NCBI RefSeq assembly: GCF_901709675.1
Contig: NC_051087.1
Location: 18,044,067 to 18,108,066, forward strand
Source of the DNA: Syngnathus acus
Taxonomy: Eukaryota; Chordata; Actinopteri; Syngnathiformes; Syngnathidae
Length of the DNA: 64,000 nt
Reading direction: 5' to 3'
The notes beneath the pieces were generated by a model. It was not told where the DNA came from. It worked only from the letters and a program-made list of their open reading frames with translations, and did not search any database. The translations under genes and the position numbers were made by a program. Of the stretch, positions 16,854-28,132 are shown in pieces (within the stretch, counting starts at the first letter, position 1; each line of letters starts with the position of its first letter).

Positions 16854-17224
16854 ATCAGAACACCGTATTTTTCGGACTATAAGTCGCGTTTTTTTTCATA
16901 GTTTGGGTGGGGGGGCGACTTATACTGAGGAGCGACTTATGATATTTTTTTCACAAATTTTCAAAATTACAAAAAAAAAAAGTGAAACCGCGATAAACGA
17001 ACCGCGATGTAGCAAGGGATTACTCTAGTTTGAACTGCAAATGATGTCAGCGGCGCGGCGGTTATTTTACATAAAGGACAAAGGATTCGATCACGGGATG
17101 ATGAAGATGACGAAGGGCCCCACGTACTACCGGCATCATTAGCGGCTTTGTTTGTAAGTGACACGAAGGACGAAGAGTTTGAAGGATTTAATGATTTGGA
17201 GTGACACAGAAGGTTTGAAAAACT

Positions 17225-17460
17225 ATTATGGCTTTTACGCACGCCCGGTCCTATTCTATGGAGCTCTCTTTCACCTCCGCGGATGGAAGTCTGGGGCCGG
17301 CGCTCGGCCGGGTGGCTGTCCAGGGACGGTGGATGGGGCTCGGTCATGGCTTTTACGCACGCCCGGTCCTATTCTATGGAGCTCTCTTTTACCTCCGTGG
17401 ATGGAAGTCTGGGGCCGGCGCTCGGCCGGGTGGCTGTCCGGGGATAGTGGATAGGGCTCC
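17225..17460. repeat. 118-bp minisatellite, two units
   Basis: ATGGCTTTTACGCACGCCCG occurs at 17228 and 17346, giving a 118-bp period. The second unit runs into the mariner relic. Confidence 0.9.
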
Positions 17461-17945
17461 GTCATGAAAAATGATATCGAGCATATGTCCACCTCCACTT
17501 TCTCTGCAGGCAGTCATCCGATCGTTGAAATTAACGATAACTCTTTTGCAGACGTCCCTGTCGATTTCGCCGATTACCCGTTGAATTTCCATCTTCAATT
17601 CGGTAATCGTTTGAGGTTTGTTCACGTAAACTTGTGACTTCACATATCCCCATAAAAAGAAGTCACAAGGTGTGAGGTCACATGACCTCGGAGGCCATTC
17701 TTGGTCGCCGCCGCGAAGTGAGATCAGACGCTCAGGGAATTACGGTTTCGACCGGGCGATTTTCTGGTTGCAACTGACCCAGATTCTTCGAATTTCTGTA
17801 CCAACCTCGAAACTGTTGTTGCGGTCGGGGCATTGTCACGTCCAAAGATCGCGCGAAGTTTACGGACAGTCTCTGCGTAGCACTCCCCGTTTTTGTTATG
17901 AGTTTTCACAATAAGAATGCGTTGCTCGATACTGAACCGCTCCAT
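17461..17945 (-). pseudogene. Mariner-type transposase, HTH joined to C-terminus
   Basis: From ATG at 17945 the minus strand encodes MERFSIEQRILIVKTH…RKLRAIFGRD and LVQKFEESGSV, an HTH region. It then jumps, with a frameshift near 17724, to the C-terminal part: PPRSCDLTPCDFFLWGYVKS and ESGGGHMLDIIFH, which carries the DLTPxDFFLWG block near the last catalytic Asp. The central DDE part is deleted. Related transposases are best known to me from insects and other invertebrates. Non-functional. Confidence 0.78.
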
Positions 17946-18090
17946 GGCTACAAAATGGAAAAACGACAAATGGTCTTCTAATCGGAGTGATAATAGATAA
18001 CGAAAATGATAGGAACAGTGCTGACAATCTTCAAACAAAAAAATCCCGCGCAATTAAAAAACTGCGTACTTTATGAAACACCCTATAGTT
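17461..18090 (-). mobile_element. Mariner-like element, internally deleted
   Basis: The right end on the plus strand is GTACTTTATGAAACACCCTATAG; the minus-strand terminus therefore reads AGGGTGTTTCATAAAGTAC, a TA-flanked mariner-type end. The opposite end merges with the minisatellite and is not clean. Confidence 0.65.
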
Positions 18091-18252
18091 ATTTGATATA
18101 TAATTTATATATCGTTATATGGGCCTGTGGAATATTTGGAAGTGCAACCGCCGTCAGCGGGCACCCAACCGGCATTGTTGACATAAAGGACAATCGATGG
18201 ATTTAATGAATTGGAGTGACACAGACGGTTTTATAAACGTGTTATTTATGTA

Positions 18253-19251
18253 CCGTAATTTTCGGACTATAAGTCGCGTTTTTTTTCATAGTTTGGGTGG
18301 GGGGGCGACTTGTACTCAGGAGCGACTTATATATGTTTTTTTTCACAAAGTTTTACTTGATCATTAACACATCACTTACCTACAAGTATAGTTGGCCACT
18401 TCACATGTTATTTTTAGTATAGTTGATCACTTCACATGCTTTGATATCTTTTGAGGTACTATACTATAAGTCGCGTTTTTTTTCATAGTTTGGGTGGGGG
18501 GGCGACTTGTACTCAGGAGCGACTTATATATGTTTTTTTTCACAAAGTTTTACTTGATCATTAACACATCACTTACCTACAAGTATAGTTGGCCACTTCA
18601 CATGTTATTTTTAGTATAGTTGATCACTTCACATGCTTTGATATCTTTATCATGAACATATTCAAAACATGAAAAATAGAGAGAAAAAATCAAATAAAGT
18701 AATTAACACTTTAAAGCGCCATATCCTCTGGACATGTCCTCTGTCACCAGGATGACATAAAGGACGAGAAATTTGATCGATGGATTTAATGATTTGGAGT
18801 GACACAAATGGTTTGATAATATTGTTGTTTATGTGATAGTTATTTAAAATATAGTTTATATATCGTTGTATGGGCCTGTGGAATAATTTGAACTGCGGTG
18901 CGGCACACGGCATTGTTGACAAAGGACGATCGATGGATTTAATGAATTGGAGTGACACAGATGGTTTTATAAACGTGTTATTTATGTAATAGTTTTTTTT
19001 AAATAACTGAATGTTACGTCAGGCCCGTTCTCAGCTCCTCGTTTGTGTTTGTCACGTTAGCATGCCGTATCGTTTAGCCTGTTGTTGCTCGTTCACGTCT
19101 GTTCTTGGTGTTGGATTTTGTCGAATAAATTGCCCCCCAAAATGCGATTTATACTCCGGAGCGACTTATATATGTTTTTTTTCACATTTTTGGGCATTTT
19201 ATGGCTGTTGCGACTTATACTCCGGAGCGACTTATAGTCCGAAAATTACGG
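18253..19251. mobile_element. Family A TIR element, inner copy
   Basis: Flanked by TA at 18251-18252 and 19252-19253. Removing it restores TTATTTATG-TA-ATAGTT, the uninterrupted arrangement seen at 18980-18990. It contains an internal 188-bp direct duplication. Confidence 0.85.
18266..18649. repeat. 188-bp direct duplication at A-element left arm
   Basis: The stretch from ACTATAAGTCGCG to CTTTGATATCTTT occurs twice, starting at 18266 and 18465, essentially identical, separated by about 10 bp. This looks like a recent local tandem duplication. Confidence 0.9.
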
Positions 19252-19830
19252 TAATAGTTATTTGAATATTTCTGACTGTTACGTCAGGCCCGTTCTCAGC
19301 TCTTCGTTTGTGTTTATGTCACGTTAGCATACCTATCGTTTAGCCTGTTGTTGCCCGTTCATGTCTGTTCTTGGTGTTGGATTTTGTCGAATAAATTTCC
19401 CCCAAAATGCGACTTATACTCCGGAGCGACTTATATATGATTTTTTTTAACGTTATTGTGCATTTTATGGCTAATGCGACGTATATTCCGGAGCGACTTT
19501 TAGTCCGAAAAATACGGTAATAGAAAAGGACTGTCTCAGAAAATTTGAATATTGTGATAAAGTTCTTTATTTTCTGTAATCCAATTAAAAAACCAAAAAT
19601 GTCATACATTCTGGATTCATTACAAATCAACTGAAATATTGCAAGCCTTTTATTATTTTAACATTGCTGATTATGGCATACAGCATAAGAAAACTCAAAT
19701 ATCCTATCTCAAAATATTAGAATATCATGAAAAAGTATACTAGTAGGGTATTCAACGAATCACTTGAATCATCTAATTAACTCCTGAGCCTTGAAAAACA
19801 CAGCTTGGTTCAGTAAACTAAATCACAAGT

Positions 19831-20686
19831 ATGGGGAAGACTGCTGATCTGACTGCTGTCCAGAGGACCATCATTGACATCCTCCATCAGGAGGGTAAGA
19901 CACAAAATTTCTCAAAGAGCAAGCTGTTCACAGAGTGCAGTTTCAAAACACATCCACAAAAAGTCTGTTGGAAGGGGGAAACGTGGCAGGAAACGCTGCA
20001 CAACGAAGAGAGATGACCGCAGCCTTAACAGCATTGTAAAGAAGAGTCACTTCCAGAATTTGGGGGAGCTTCAAAGACAGTTGACTGAAGCTGGAGTCCA
20101 GGTATCAAAAGCCACTGTTCACAGACGTGTCCGGGAAATGGGCTACAACAGCCGTATTCCCATGGTCAAGCCACTTCTGAACTCAAGACAACGGAAGAAG
20201 CGTCTGACTTCGGCTATGGAAAAGAAGCACTGGACAGTTGCAGAGTGGTCCAAAGTCCTCTTTTCAGACGAAAGCAAGTTTTGTATTTCATTTGGAAGTC
20301 AAGGCGCCAGAGTCTGGAGAAAAGCTGGAGAGGACCAAAATCCAAGTTGCTTGAAATTCAGTGTGAAGTTCCCACAGTCAGCGATGGTTTGGGGGGCATG
20401 TCAGCTGCTGGTGTTGGTTCACTGTGTTTCATCAAGTCCAGAGTAGATGCAGATTTTAGAGCACTACATGCTTCCGTCTGGTGAAAAGCTCTATGGAGAT
20501 GATGATTTCATTTTCCAGCATGATCTGGCACCTGCCCACAGTGCCAAAACCACCAGTAAATGGTGTACTGACCATGGCATTACTGTCCTTGATTGGCCTG
20601 CCAATTCCCCTGACCTGAACCCCATAGAGAATTTGTGGGGTATTGTGAAGAAGAAGCTGAAAGACACCAGACCCAACAATGCAAAT
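19831..20686 (+). pseudogene. Tc1 transposase (family 2, copy A)
   Basis: It starts MGKTADLTAVQRTIIDILHQ, shifts frame near 19908, continues through the HTH region (HIHKKSVGRGKRGRKRCTTK), the first DDE Asp (WSKVLFSDESKF) and SAMVWG, shifts again near 20400, and resumes with the second Asp (FQHDLAPAHSAKT) and [20 protein letters not shown]. The last codons are separated by the LINE: the gene resumes at 23776 with GAGCTAAAG…CATCCTGGGC. Inactive through frameshifts and insertion. Confidence 0.9.
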
Positions 20687-23600
20687 AGAATAGAATGCCC
20701 TTTATTGTCATTTTACAACTTAGTTGTACAACGAAATTCGGATAGCTGCTCCCTTCCTAGTGCAAAGATTACAAAATTTAAAAAAGTATAAAAGGAAATC
20801 TGAGAATAAAAGTGAAAGATCTTATTTACAGTATAGCTATTAGTCTAAGAATGAAGGTTAAAAAAAAATCTTATTTACAGTATGTTCAATGTGTATATGT
20901 ATTAACATGAATGAGGTTTGTACAGAAAATAGATAATAAATAGTTATTGCACGTAGTTTAAAGGAGTATCGGCGTTGTATTATAGCTGGTGTTGTTTTCT
21001 CTCAGAGTTCAGAGCGGTGATGGCTCTTGGGAAGAAACTGTTTTTCAGTCTGGTAGTCCTTGTTCGAATGCCTCTGTAGCGCCTCCCAGAAGGAAGCAGT
21101 TCAAACAGCTGGGAAGCGGGATGTGTGTTGTCTTTGATGATGTTGTGAGCTCTGCTGGCGCACCGGGTGTTGCATATGTCCGTCAGGGAGGGGAGAGGGC
21201 AGCCGATGATCCTTTGCGCTGCTTTGACTGTCCTCTGTAGCCTCCCTCTATCTGCAGCAGTGCAGCTCCCATACCAGGTGGTGAGGTAGTACGTCAGCAG
21301 GCTCTCAATGGAGGAATGGTAGAAGGTGAGCAGAAGCTTCCGATCCATACTGCTCTTCCTGAGGACTCTGAAGAAGTGTAGACGCTGCTGAGCCTTCTTG
21401 ATGACAGCTGAGGTGTTGCGTGTCCAGGAGAGGTCATCAGAGATCTGGACTCCCAGGAATCTGATGTCGTGGACCCTCTCCACAATCTCGCTGTTGATGC
21501 ATAGGGGAGGGGGGATCTCTTTTTTTCCTTCTGAAGTCCACGAGGATCTCCTTTGTTTTCTTATTGTTCAGAGCCAGGTTATTTGCAGAGCACCAGTTCG
21601 TGAGCTTCTGGACCTCCTCCCTATAGGCTATCTCGTCACCATTCGAGATCAGCCCGACCACTGTGGTGTCATCAGCAAATTTTACAATCATGTTGTTGCC
21701 GTGGACCGGACTGCAGTCATGGGTATAAAGACAGTAGAGGAGAGGGCTCAGCACGCAGCCTTGTGGTGAACCAGTGCTCAGTGTGCGTGTAGAGGAAAGG
21801 TGGGGGCCAAGTCTCACAGTCTGGGGCCTGTTGGTCAAGAAGTCTTTGATCTAGGTGCAAGTGAGAGGGGGGAGGCCCAGAGTGTCCAGCTTTGTGACCA
21901 GAACGTTTGGGATGAATGTATTGAAAGCCGAGCCGTAGTCCACAAAGAGCAATCTCGCATAGCTCTGCTGCAGAGCTATAGTGATGGCGTCCTCCGTGGA
22001 TCTGTTCGCCCGGTATGCAAACTGATGGGGGTCGAGTGTGGGGGGGGAGGCAGTCCTTGATGTGTTGGAGAACCAGTCTCTCGAAGCACTTCATTATTAC
22101 TGGGGTGAGGGCAACAGGGCGGCAGTCGTTGAGGCTGGTTGGGGGTGAATATTTTGGTATGGGGATTATTGTGGCTGACTTCAGGCAGGTAGGAATGACT
22201 GCTTGTGCCAGCGAGAGGTTAAAGATCCTGCAGAAAATCGGGGACAGCTGGTGGGCGCAGGCTCTGAGCACTTTGCCAGGTACTCCATCTGGACCAGGAG
22301 CCTTCCTGGGGTTTACTGCCTGGAGCACACGCCTCACCTCCTGCTCCTTTACAGTGAGTGGAGGGGTGCTGGGATCTGGTGTGGATGGGGGGAGAGCTAC
22401 AGCAGGTGAGTGAGGCTGTGGTGATTCAAAACGGGCAAAGAAGCAGTTGAGCTCCTCTGCCAGCGACCCACTTGGGTCTGATGTCACCTCACAGCCCCTG
22501 AAGTTGGTGATGGTCTGGATGCCCTGCCACACCTCTCGTGGTCTGTTGCTGGCGAGGTGGGACTCCATCTTCCTCATGTACTCCGCTTTGGCTTTTTTAA
22601 TCCCTTTCTTCAGGTCAGCCCGAGTTGAGCTGTAAAGGGCTCTGTCGCCTGACCTGAAGGCAGAGTCACGGGCCCTGAGGAGTGAGCGGACCTGGCTGGT
22701 CATCCAGGGTTTCTGGTTGGGAAAGACCCGAATGGTTTTGTCCACACATACGGCTCCCATGCAGAACTTGATGTAGTCCAGGACTGACTCCGTGAACATG
22801 GCCAGGTCTTGGTGGTGAAATAGGTCCCAGTCCGTGTTTTGAAGGCAGTCCTGGAGTTGACTGAGTGCATTTCCAGGCCAAGTTGTTACAGTCCTTATGG
22901 TGGGCCTGGATCTGCATCTGAGAGGAGTGTATGCAGGGATGAGTAAAAAGGAGAGATGGTCTGACCGTCCGAGGTGGGGGAGGGGCATGGCTCTGTACCC
23001 GTGCTTGATGTTGGAGTACACGTGGTCCAAAGTCCTTTCCCCTCTTGCTGGTGAAACTGTGGGAGTACAGTCTTCAGATTGTTCCTATTAAAGTCTCCTG
23101 CTATTATGTGAACACCATCGGGGTGGGCCCGCTGCTGTTCATTGATGGTGTTCAGCAGGAGAGAGAGCGCTGTGCTAGCGTTAGCATTCGGTGGGATGTA
23201 AACAGCAGTGATGATCACCACTGTTACCTCTCTCAGTAGAAAAAAGGGCCTACATCTAACAGACATGTACTCAATATCGGTGGAGCAGTGCCTCGCTATG
23301 ATGCTGCTGTTGTTGCACCAGTCCTCATGCACGTAGATACAGAGCCCCCCACCTTTTTTTTTGCGGGAGTCCCCAGTCTGATCCCAGCGGTGTAGCGAAC
23401 GACCTGCTAGCTGGACGCTAGCATTGGGGATCTTCAGATTCAGCCAGGTCTCCGTGATAATGAGGACGCAGCAATCACGAACATAGCGATTTCCCGCAAG
23501 CTGTAGTTCCAGATCTTCCATCTTGTGGGTGAGGGATCTGGCGTTGGTGAGATACAGGCTCGGGAGGGGTGGCTTGTGCGGTTGGTTCTTTAGCCTTAGC

Positions 23601-23775
23601 AGGAGGCGGTCTTGCTAGTTCGTCTGGGATGTTTTGGCTGTATTGAAATTCCCTCGAGACTGCGGTCTTATGTCGATAGCCGATGTCTACGAGGTCCTGT
23701 CGGCTGTAGTGGTGTGCCGCCGAAGCAAAAATACAAAAAGTCCACAAATAGACACATAGAAAACGCAAAAACAAA
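20687..23775 (-). mobile_element. Rex1/CR1-type LINE, nearly full length
   Basis: Inserted into the Tc1 copy with a short duplication CAAAT (20682-20686, 23776-23780). The 3' end, on the left, has GACAATAAAGGGC then an ATTCT-type tail (seen as AGAATAGAAT). The element carries one long APE-endonuclease/reverse-transcriptase gene. Confidence 0.88.
20980..23774 (-). pseudogene. Rex1/CR1-type LINE endonuclease-RT, frameshifted
   Basis: Target-primed retrotransposition enzyme. On the minus strand: a short N-terminal part (23774-23475), the APE endonuclease (ITETWLN; IIAGDFNRN; 23521-22895), the RT start (NPRKAPGPDGVPGKVLRAC; LNDCRPVALTPVIMKCFERL), the core with [14 protein letters not shown] and the catalytic [11 protein letters not shown] box (21838-21437), and the C-terminal maturase-like part ([25 protein letters not shown]; 21483-20980). 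Pieces lie in different frames with several breaks around 22880-22900, 22000 and 21480. Inactive. Confidence 0.9.
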
Positions 23776-24188
23776 CAAATGAGCTAAAGGCCGCTATTGA
23801 AGCATCCTGGGCATCCATAACACCTCAGCAATACCACAGGCTGATTGCCACCATGCCACGCTGCATTGCTTGCAGTAATCCGTGCAAAAGGATTCCCAAC
23901 CAACTACTGAGTGCATTAATGGACATTTTCAAATGTTTGATTTTGTTTTGCTGTTATAAATCTATTTTTTTACTTGGTCTGAGGAAATATTCTAATATTT
24001 TGAGATAGGATATTTGAGTTTTCTTAAGCTGTATGCCATAATCAGCAATATTAAAATAATAAAAGGCTTGCGATATTTCAGTTGATTTGTAGTGAATCCA
24101 GAATGTATGACATTTTTGTTTTTTTAATTGCATTACAGAAAATAAAGAACTTTATCACAATATTCTAATTTTCTGAGACAGTCCTGTA

Positions 24189-25029
24189 CATGTTGTAGTT
24201 GCATATAAGTTATCCCATATTTACTCAATGTTTGTTTAAGTAACTCCATACAAGTTATCTCACTTACTTAATACCTCTTGAAGTGTTTGCAAAAAAGCTA
24301 TCCGATTATTTACTCAATATTATTATTGTGTGAAACTTAGCAAGAAAGTCTAGTGCATTGTTTCACAGGAACGCGGCACTCAGCACACTTGGAGATATCT
24401 AATCACAGTCGAGGACGAGGCTGCCAACCAACTGAGGAGAGACTCTGCACTGCTGTGGTCACGGAAAATCCAAGGTTCTGTCGGCCCACTTCGTTAGCTA
24501 GGCAGCGTTGCTACGGCAAAAACTCCCCTCTCTTCAGTGTAGCAACGCCTTTGTAACCAGGAAAACCCAAAATGAAAAGAGGAGATAGCAGACTAAGAGC
24601 TCAGAATTGACGGAGAATGTAACACGAATACTGGTTGTCTTCTCCTCTTTGTTTTAGTGTGTGAATTAATGTCTGATGGTATAAGACCTGACAGTAGTCT
24701 TCTCTGACAGTACTTGCAAAAAAGACTTAATTCCTTCAAAAAGCACCCACCTTCCAAAGACAAATTTCTGGTCGCGGGGCAAGGAGCTAGAGGAGATACA
24801 TATGAAGACACGAAGAACAAAGAGCTAAACCACAACATTTTAAAATGTCATTAAGATTTTGAAGCTGAACAGGAATAAGGAATAAAGTGAAGGGAACTGC
24901 CAAGCACCTGGGTAAGGTCTGAAGGGCAAAATAAGATCACAATCACATTCACACGTTATCACATTCTTGAAAACTAGTTGAAATTGTACATTTTGTTTGG
25001 TTCATGAATTTATGCATCGGTGTACATAC
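24189..25029. other. Host intron sequence, no feature seen
   Basis: This lies downstream (minus sense) of the kdm2b exon ending at 25030. I see no exon, repeat end or conserved domain here; the small open frames show no recognisable motif. Confidence 0.5.
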
Positions 25030-25208
25030 TGTAGAAGGTCTCTTGACCAGGTTTTCCAGCTTTGTGTGGCTAAACTCCAGGCTGATGACATTGAAGAGCC
25101 TGTCTCGCTGAGACGAAGGACTCTCATAGTACCGTGTCCACTGGGCCATGGACATCTCTGTCCCCTTCTGAGTGCTTACATCCATGACATCGATCATACG
25201 TCTGCTTC
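25030..25208 (-). CDS. kdm2b: kdm2b-like exon before JmjC core
   Basis: This is a 179-bp exon of a lysine demethylase 2 gene. The acceptor is CTCTACTCAG|GAAGC (25208) and the donor ACA|GTATGT (25030). With one base from the preceding exon it encodes exactly 60 residues, [20 protein letters not shown]…[21 protein letters not shown]. This matches the segment just N-terminal to the JmjC fold of KDM2B and KDM2A, H3K36/H3K4 demethylases; KDM2B recruits PRC1.1 to CpG islands. SPSSQ and [11 protein letters not shown] favour KDM2B. The catalytic HxD motif would lie in later exons, to the left of or outside the window. The frame is intact and conservation is high, so the gene is probably functional. 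Confidence 0.9.
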
Positions 25209-25648
25209 CTGAGTAGAGAATAAAACATACCGTATTGGCCCGAATATAAGACGACACCGATTACAAGACGACCCCCTCTTTTTCAAGACTCAAGTTTGAA
25301 AAAAGACTTTTTGACTCAAGTTTGAAAAAAGACTTTTTGAACACCAAATTTAATTTTTATACAGAAACCTATTACGGTACATCTGAAACAAATGATAATA
25401 TATTCGAGAGAAAAAGCATGATATTTTGCCTCATTCAAATCATGCAAAAACTGAACACACATCTTAATATCTGAACATTTAAATATGTAAACTAAAGTGC
25501 AATCACATTTGTAAATGAATGGCTTCTGTGATAAAACAACAAAATTGCAATAACTGCATTAACCATCAAAGTGAAGTCTAACTGTAACTGTCTTGAAACA
25601 AATCTGAATAAGGAAAAACATTGCAATAAAATAATGAAAACTGCTACC

Positions 25649-26070
25649 TGTTAGGGTTGATAGATTAGTTTGATCCTATGATTATGTTGGAATGTAACCT
25701 GTAATAATTAACCTAGCTTGTCCTGTCTTAACAAAAGTAGTAGAACAAAGTGCTAAGATCTTTTGAACTGATTGACCAGCTGCAGAGGAAGCAATCAAAG
25801 TTGTTCCGTTTACACAACGTCGTAAAAGACCCCCTGCTATGCTTTGACCAGCAGGCCAGGGGCTTCAACCCCATCCTGTCCACTCTCACCCCCACTCTCA
25901 CCCCCACCCTGTTTCTCTCAATAATAATAATGTTTCCTGAGTCAGACCTCATTCGATCATCGCTGTACGCACAGCGACGAATGACTCTCCACTTGCAAGT
26001 GCTTAAAAAGGGCATACCGTCTCCCGTGTGGTTCTTGCAAAAATAAGTTAGAGTGAGCACCACTCTTACA
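25649..26070 (+). repeat. ERV 5' LTR
   Basis: Starts TGTTAGGGTTGATAG and ends CACTCTTACA; 422 bp. It contains CACCC-type microrepeats (about 25885-25910). It differs from the 3' LTR by several substitutions and a short indel around 25927-25937, so it is older than the BEL element. Confidence 0.95.
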
Positions 26071-26073
26071 TTT

Positions 26074-26091
26074 TGGTGCCGAAACCCGGGA
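26074..26091 (+). promoter_or_regulatory. ERV primer binding site (tRNA-Phe)
   Basis: TGGTGCCGAAACCCGGGA, three bases after the LTR, is complementary to the 3' end of vertebrate tRNA-Phe over 18 bases. Confidence 0.9.
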
Positions 26092-26341
26092 CCCTCATAC
26101 CCGCTGCTGGTGGACGGAGGACGACGTGCTGCATTGTCGACAAGCCAGCGTCCATTAGGAGGACCTGGAAAAGAAAGACCTGGGAAGAAAATTCTTCGCT
26201 GGGCCAGCATCTTAGGTCTGCCTTCGTCTGACAACAGTGGATTGACGGGGTACGGTAGTGCAACGAACCAGGGGACAAGTAAGTAAAAGCCCTAAAGTAA
26301 AAGATGTGAAACGCGTAAAAAGTAGAGGTGCACGAGATATA

Positions 26342-26680
26342 GCTTGGGTTTAAGTCCCAGTGGAAGAAACAGGCTAAGAAAAGCAGAGCTTCTTTTTCGT
26401 TCATCGAAGAAGTGCGTAGATTCTTCTTTGTCTGTTTTTCCAAGCTAAGGGATCGGGCTTGGGTTAGTGTCCCAGTGGAAGGAACCTGCTAAGAAAAACA
26501 GAGCTTCTTTTTGTTAATCAAAGAAGAGCGTAGATTTTTCTTTGTCCGTTTTTCCGGCCAAAGAACAGCTTGGGTTCGACTCCCAGTGGAAGAAACTGGC
26601 TAGAAAAAAAAACAGAGCTTCTTTTTCTTAATTGAAGAAGGGCGTAGATTCTTTTTTGTCCGTTTTTCCAAGCTGTTTGC
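26342..26680 (+). repeat. ERV leader triplicate repeat
   Basis: Three copies of a 112-115-bp unit start GCTTGGGTT at 26342, 26457 and 26569. Each has CCCAGTGGAAG and a short hairpin around CAGAGCTTCTTTTT…GAAGAA…CGTAGATT. The location, between primer site and gag, suggests leader or packaging-region duplication. Confidence 0.85.
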
Positions 26681-27098
26681 ATGAAAGTTGTGTGGTTGAG
26701 TGTGACTGGCAGGATAAATTGACTAAAAAGCAGTTCTAGCATTGATCCACGGCAATAACACAGGCTAGTAGTTCGTTGAAAGGTCAATTTAAACCTGCAT
26801 TGAGGATCCACAAAGAAAAAAACTTGAAAAATAATTGGAAAAACTAAAACTACTAAAATTAAGATGGGAAATAAGAACAGTAAATCTCTAGCTCTTGAAG
26901 GAGATGAGAAGTACATGGCGAGTAGATTTCTTAATTGTATGCAATACATGCCGAAGTGGAAGAAAAAGTATGGAGTACAAGGAAAGTTGAAAGTTGAAAT
27001 GTGGAACGTAGTGGTAGACATTTTGGAGGAGAGCGTGGCTAGGAAGCCAAAGGGATTGAAAAAGGAAAGAAAAGAGAGAGAAGTGCATTGTGCTAGCG

Positions 27099-28132
27099 CA
27101 GACATGGGCAAACTACGGCCCGCGGGCCACATCCGGCCCACGGGGCCGTTTAATCCGGCCCGCCAAACCTGAATAAATTGTATTATTAATTTTTTTGGGG
27201 TCATTTTCCCTGCAATTACTATGTTTCCCCAGTAGATGGGGAAGCGCCCGCCCGCGCATTTACTCCCAGGAGCCGTGTCAGAAAGCTCGGTGCACACTCA
27301 CAAGTGCGTGTGCGTACTCAGTAGTACGTAGTAATTTCATCTATCAGTGCCGAATTTCGAGTGTAGGCTATGTCAATATTCTCGTAATTCGCGCGCTGAG
27401 TTTTCAGATACAGTTTTACGCTAATGCCACCCACAAACCTTCCCCTGGAATCCTTCCATTAAAATGAGTGGCCCGAAGAAAAGAAAGGTGGACACTGAGT
27501 GCCGAATGTTAAAAAAGAGTGGACAATTTGGCTCGACCTACGTGTGTGAGAAGACGTTCAGCCACATGAACGTCAACAAAGCCCGTCACAGATCTTGGTT
27601 AACGGACCGACACCTCGGCTCTATCCTAAGAATTACCACAACAAATTTTACTCCAGACTATGATGCACTCGCAAAAAAGGGAAACCAACAATACTATTGA
27701 TTTCTTTATTACTTTATTTAGATGTATTCTTTCACTGATTCTTCAAGATGATGTATTTGGTCAGAATGTTTGCCGTTGGATGTGATTTCGCCTCATTAGA
27801 TAAACATATTTCATAAATCTGACCTGCAGGCGCTGAAGTGATGGAAAATATTATTCATCATAACAGTGTCGTATTTAATAAGAATCACTGATAGTAGTTT
27901 TTTGGTGAAATATTTTTTTAATGCTGTTAATAAATGCATTTGTTTTCAAAAAGCTTTTTTTAATATCCATGCTTTAGTATCTACTAAAAGTAAAAACCTT
28001 TTATGCAATGACCTTTACATGTCATATATATTACTTCACACAAACACTACATCCATCTGCTCCTGGTTCGGCCCCCCGGTCAAAATTTAGAACCCAATTC
28101 GGCCCGCAAGTCAAAAAGTTTGCCCACCCCTG
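27099..28132 (+). mobile_element. hAT element, internally deleted (GGGCAAAC family)
   Basis: The left end CAGACATGGGCAAACTACGG pairs with the right end AGTTTGCCCACCCCTG. The 8-bp duplication TGCTAGCG/TGCTAGAG (27091-27098, 28133-28140) has one mismatch. It inserted in ERV gag. Confidence 0.9.
27464..27700 (+). pseudogene. hAT transposase, N-terminus fused to dimerisation domain
   Basis: A 78-codon frame begins MSGPKKRKVDTECRMLKK, the start of a GTF2IRD2/EPM2AIP1-like hAT transposase. It passes directly to the C-terminal hAT dimerisation region (CEKTFSHMNVNKARHRSWLT then DRHLGSILRITTTNFTPDYD). The whole catalytic middle is missing without a frame break. hAT transposases move elements with 8-bp duplications. 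This deletion derivative could only be moved in trans. Confidence 0.8.

Larger units (their letters stand above)
16863..19517. mobile_element. Family A TIR element with nested A copy and mariner
   Basis: The left end is CCGTATTTTTCGGACTATAAG at 16863 and the right end AGTCCGAAAAATACGG at 19517. Inside are the hAT-like TIR block (16983-17027), minisatellite, mariner relic, 161-bp monomers, and a second A copy at 18253-19251. The left TA is CA, probably a point change. Confidence 0.8.
19525..24188 (+). mobile_element. Tc1-like element, family 2, copy A (split by LINE)
   Basis: The left TIR is AGGACTGTCTCAGAAAAT at 19527; the right end is TTTTCTGAGACAGTCCTGTA at 24188. The terminal about 210 bp on each side are inverted copies (ATTCTGGATTCATTACAAATC and so on). 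A 3.1-kb Rex1-type LINE is inserted in the transposase gene. Confidence 0.92.

Noticed and set aside
21999-23030. Host gene similar to a transcription factor in the Rex1 region
   Set aside because: The sequence is LINE endonuclease and RT in broken frames with a LINE 3' tail and target duplication.
24353-24838. Small open frames in the intron left of Tc1 copy A's right end
   Set aside because: No recognisable motif, no splice context, length expected by chance.
27866-28090. Separate gene in the hAT
   Set aside because: AT-rich 3' part of the hAT element with no conserved residues.
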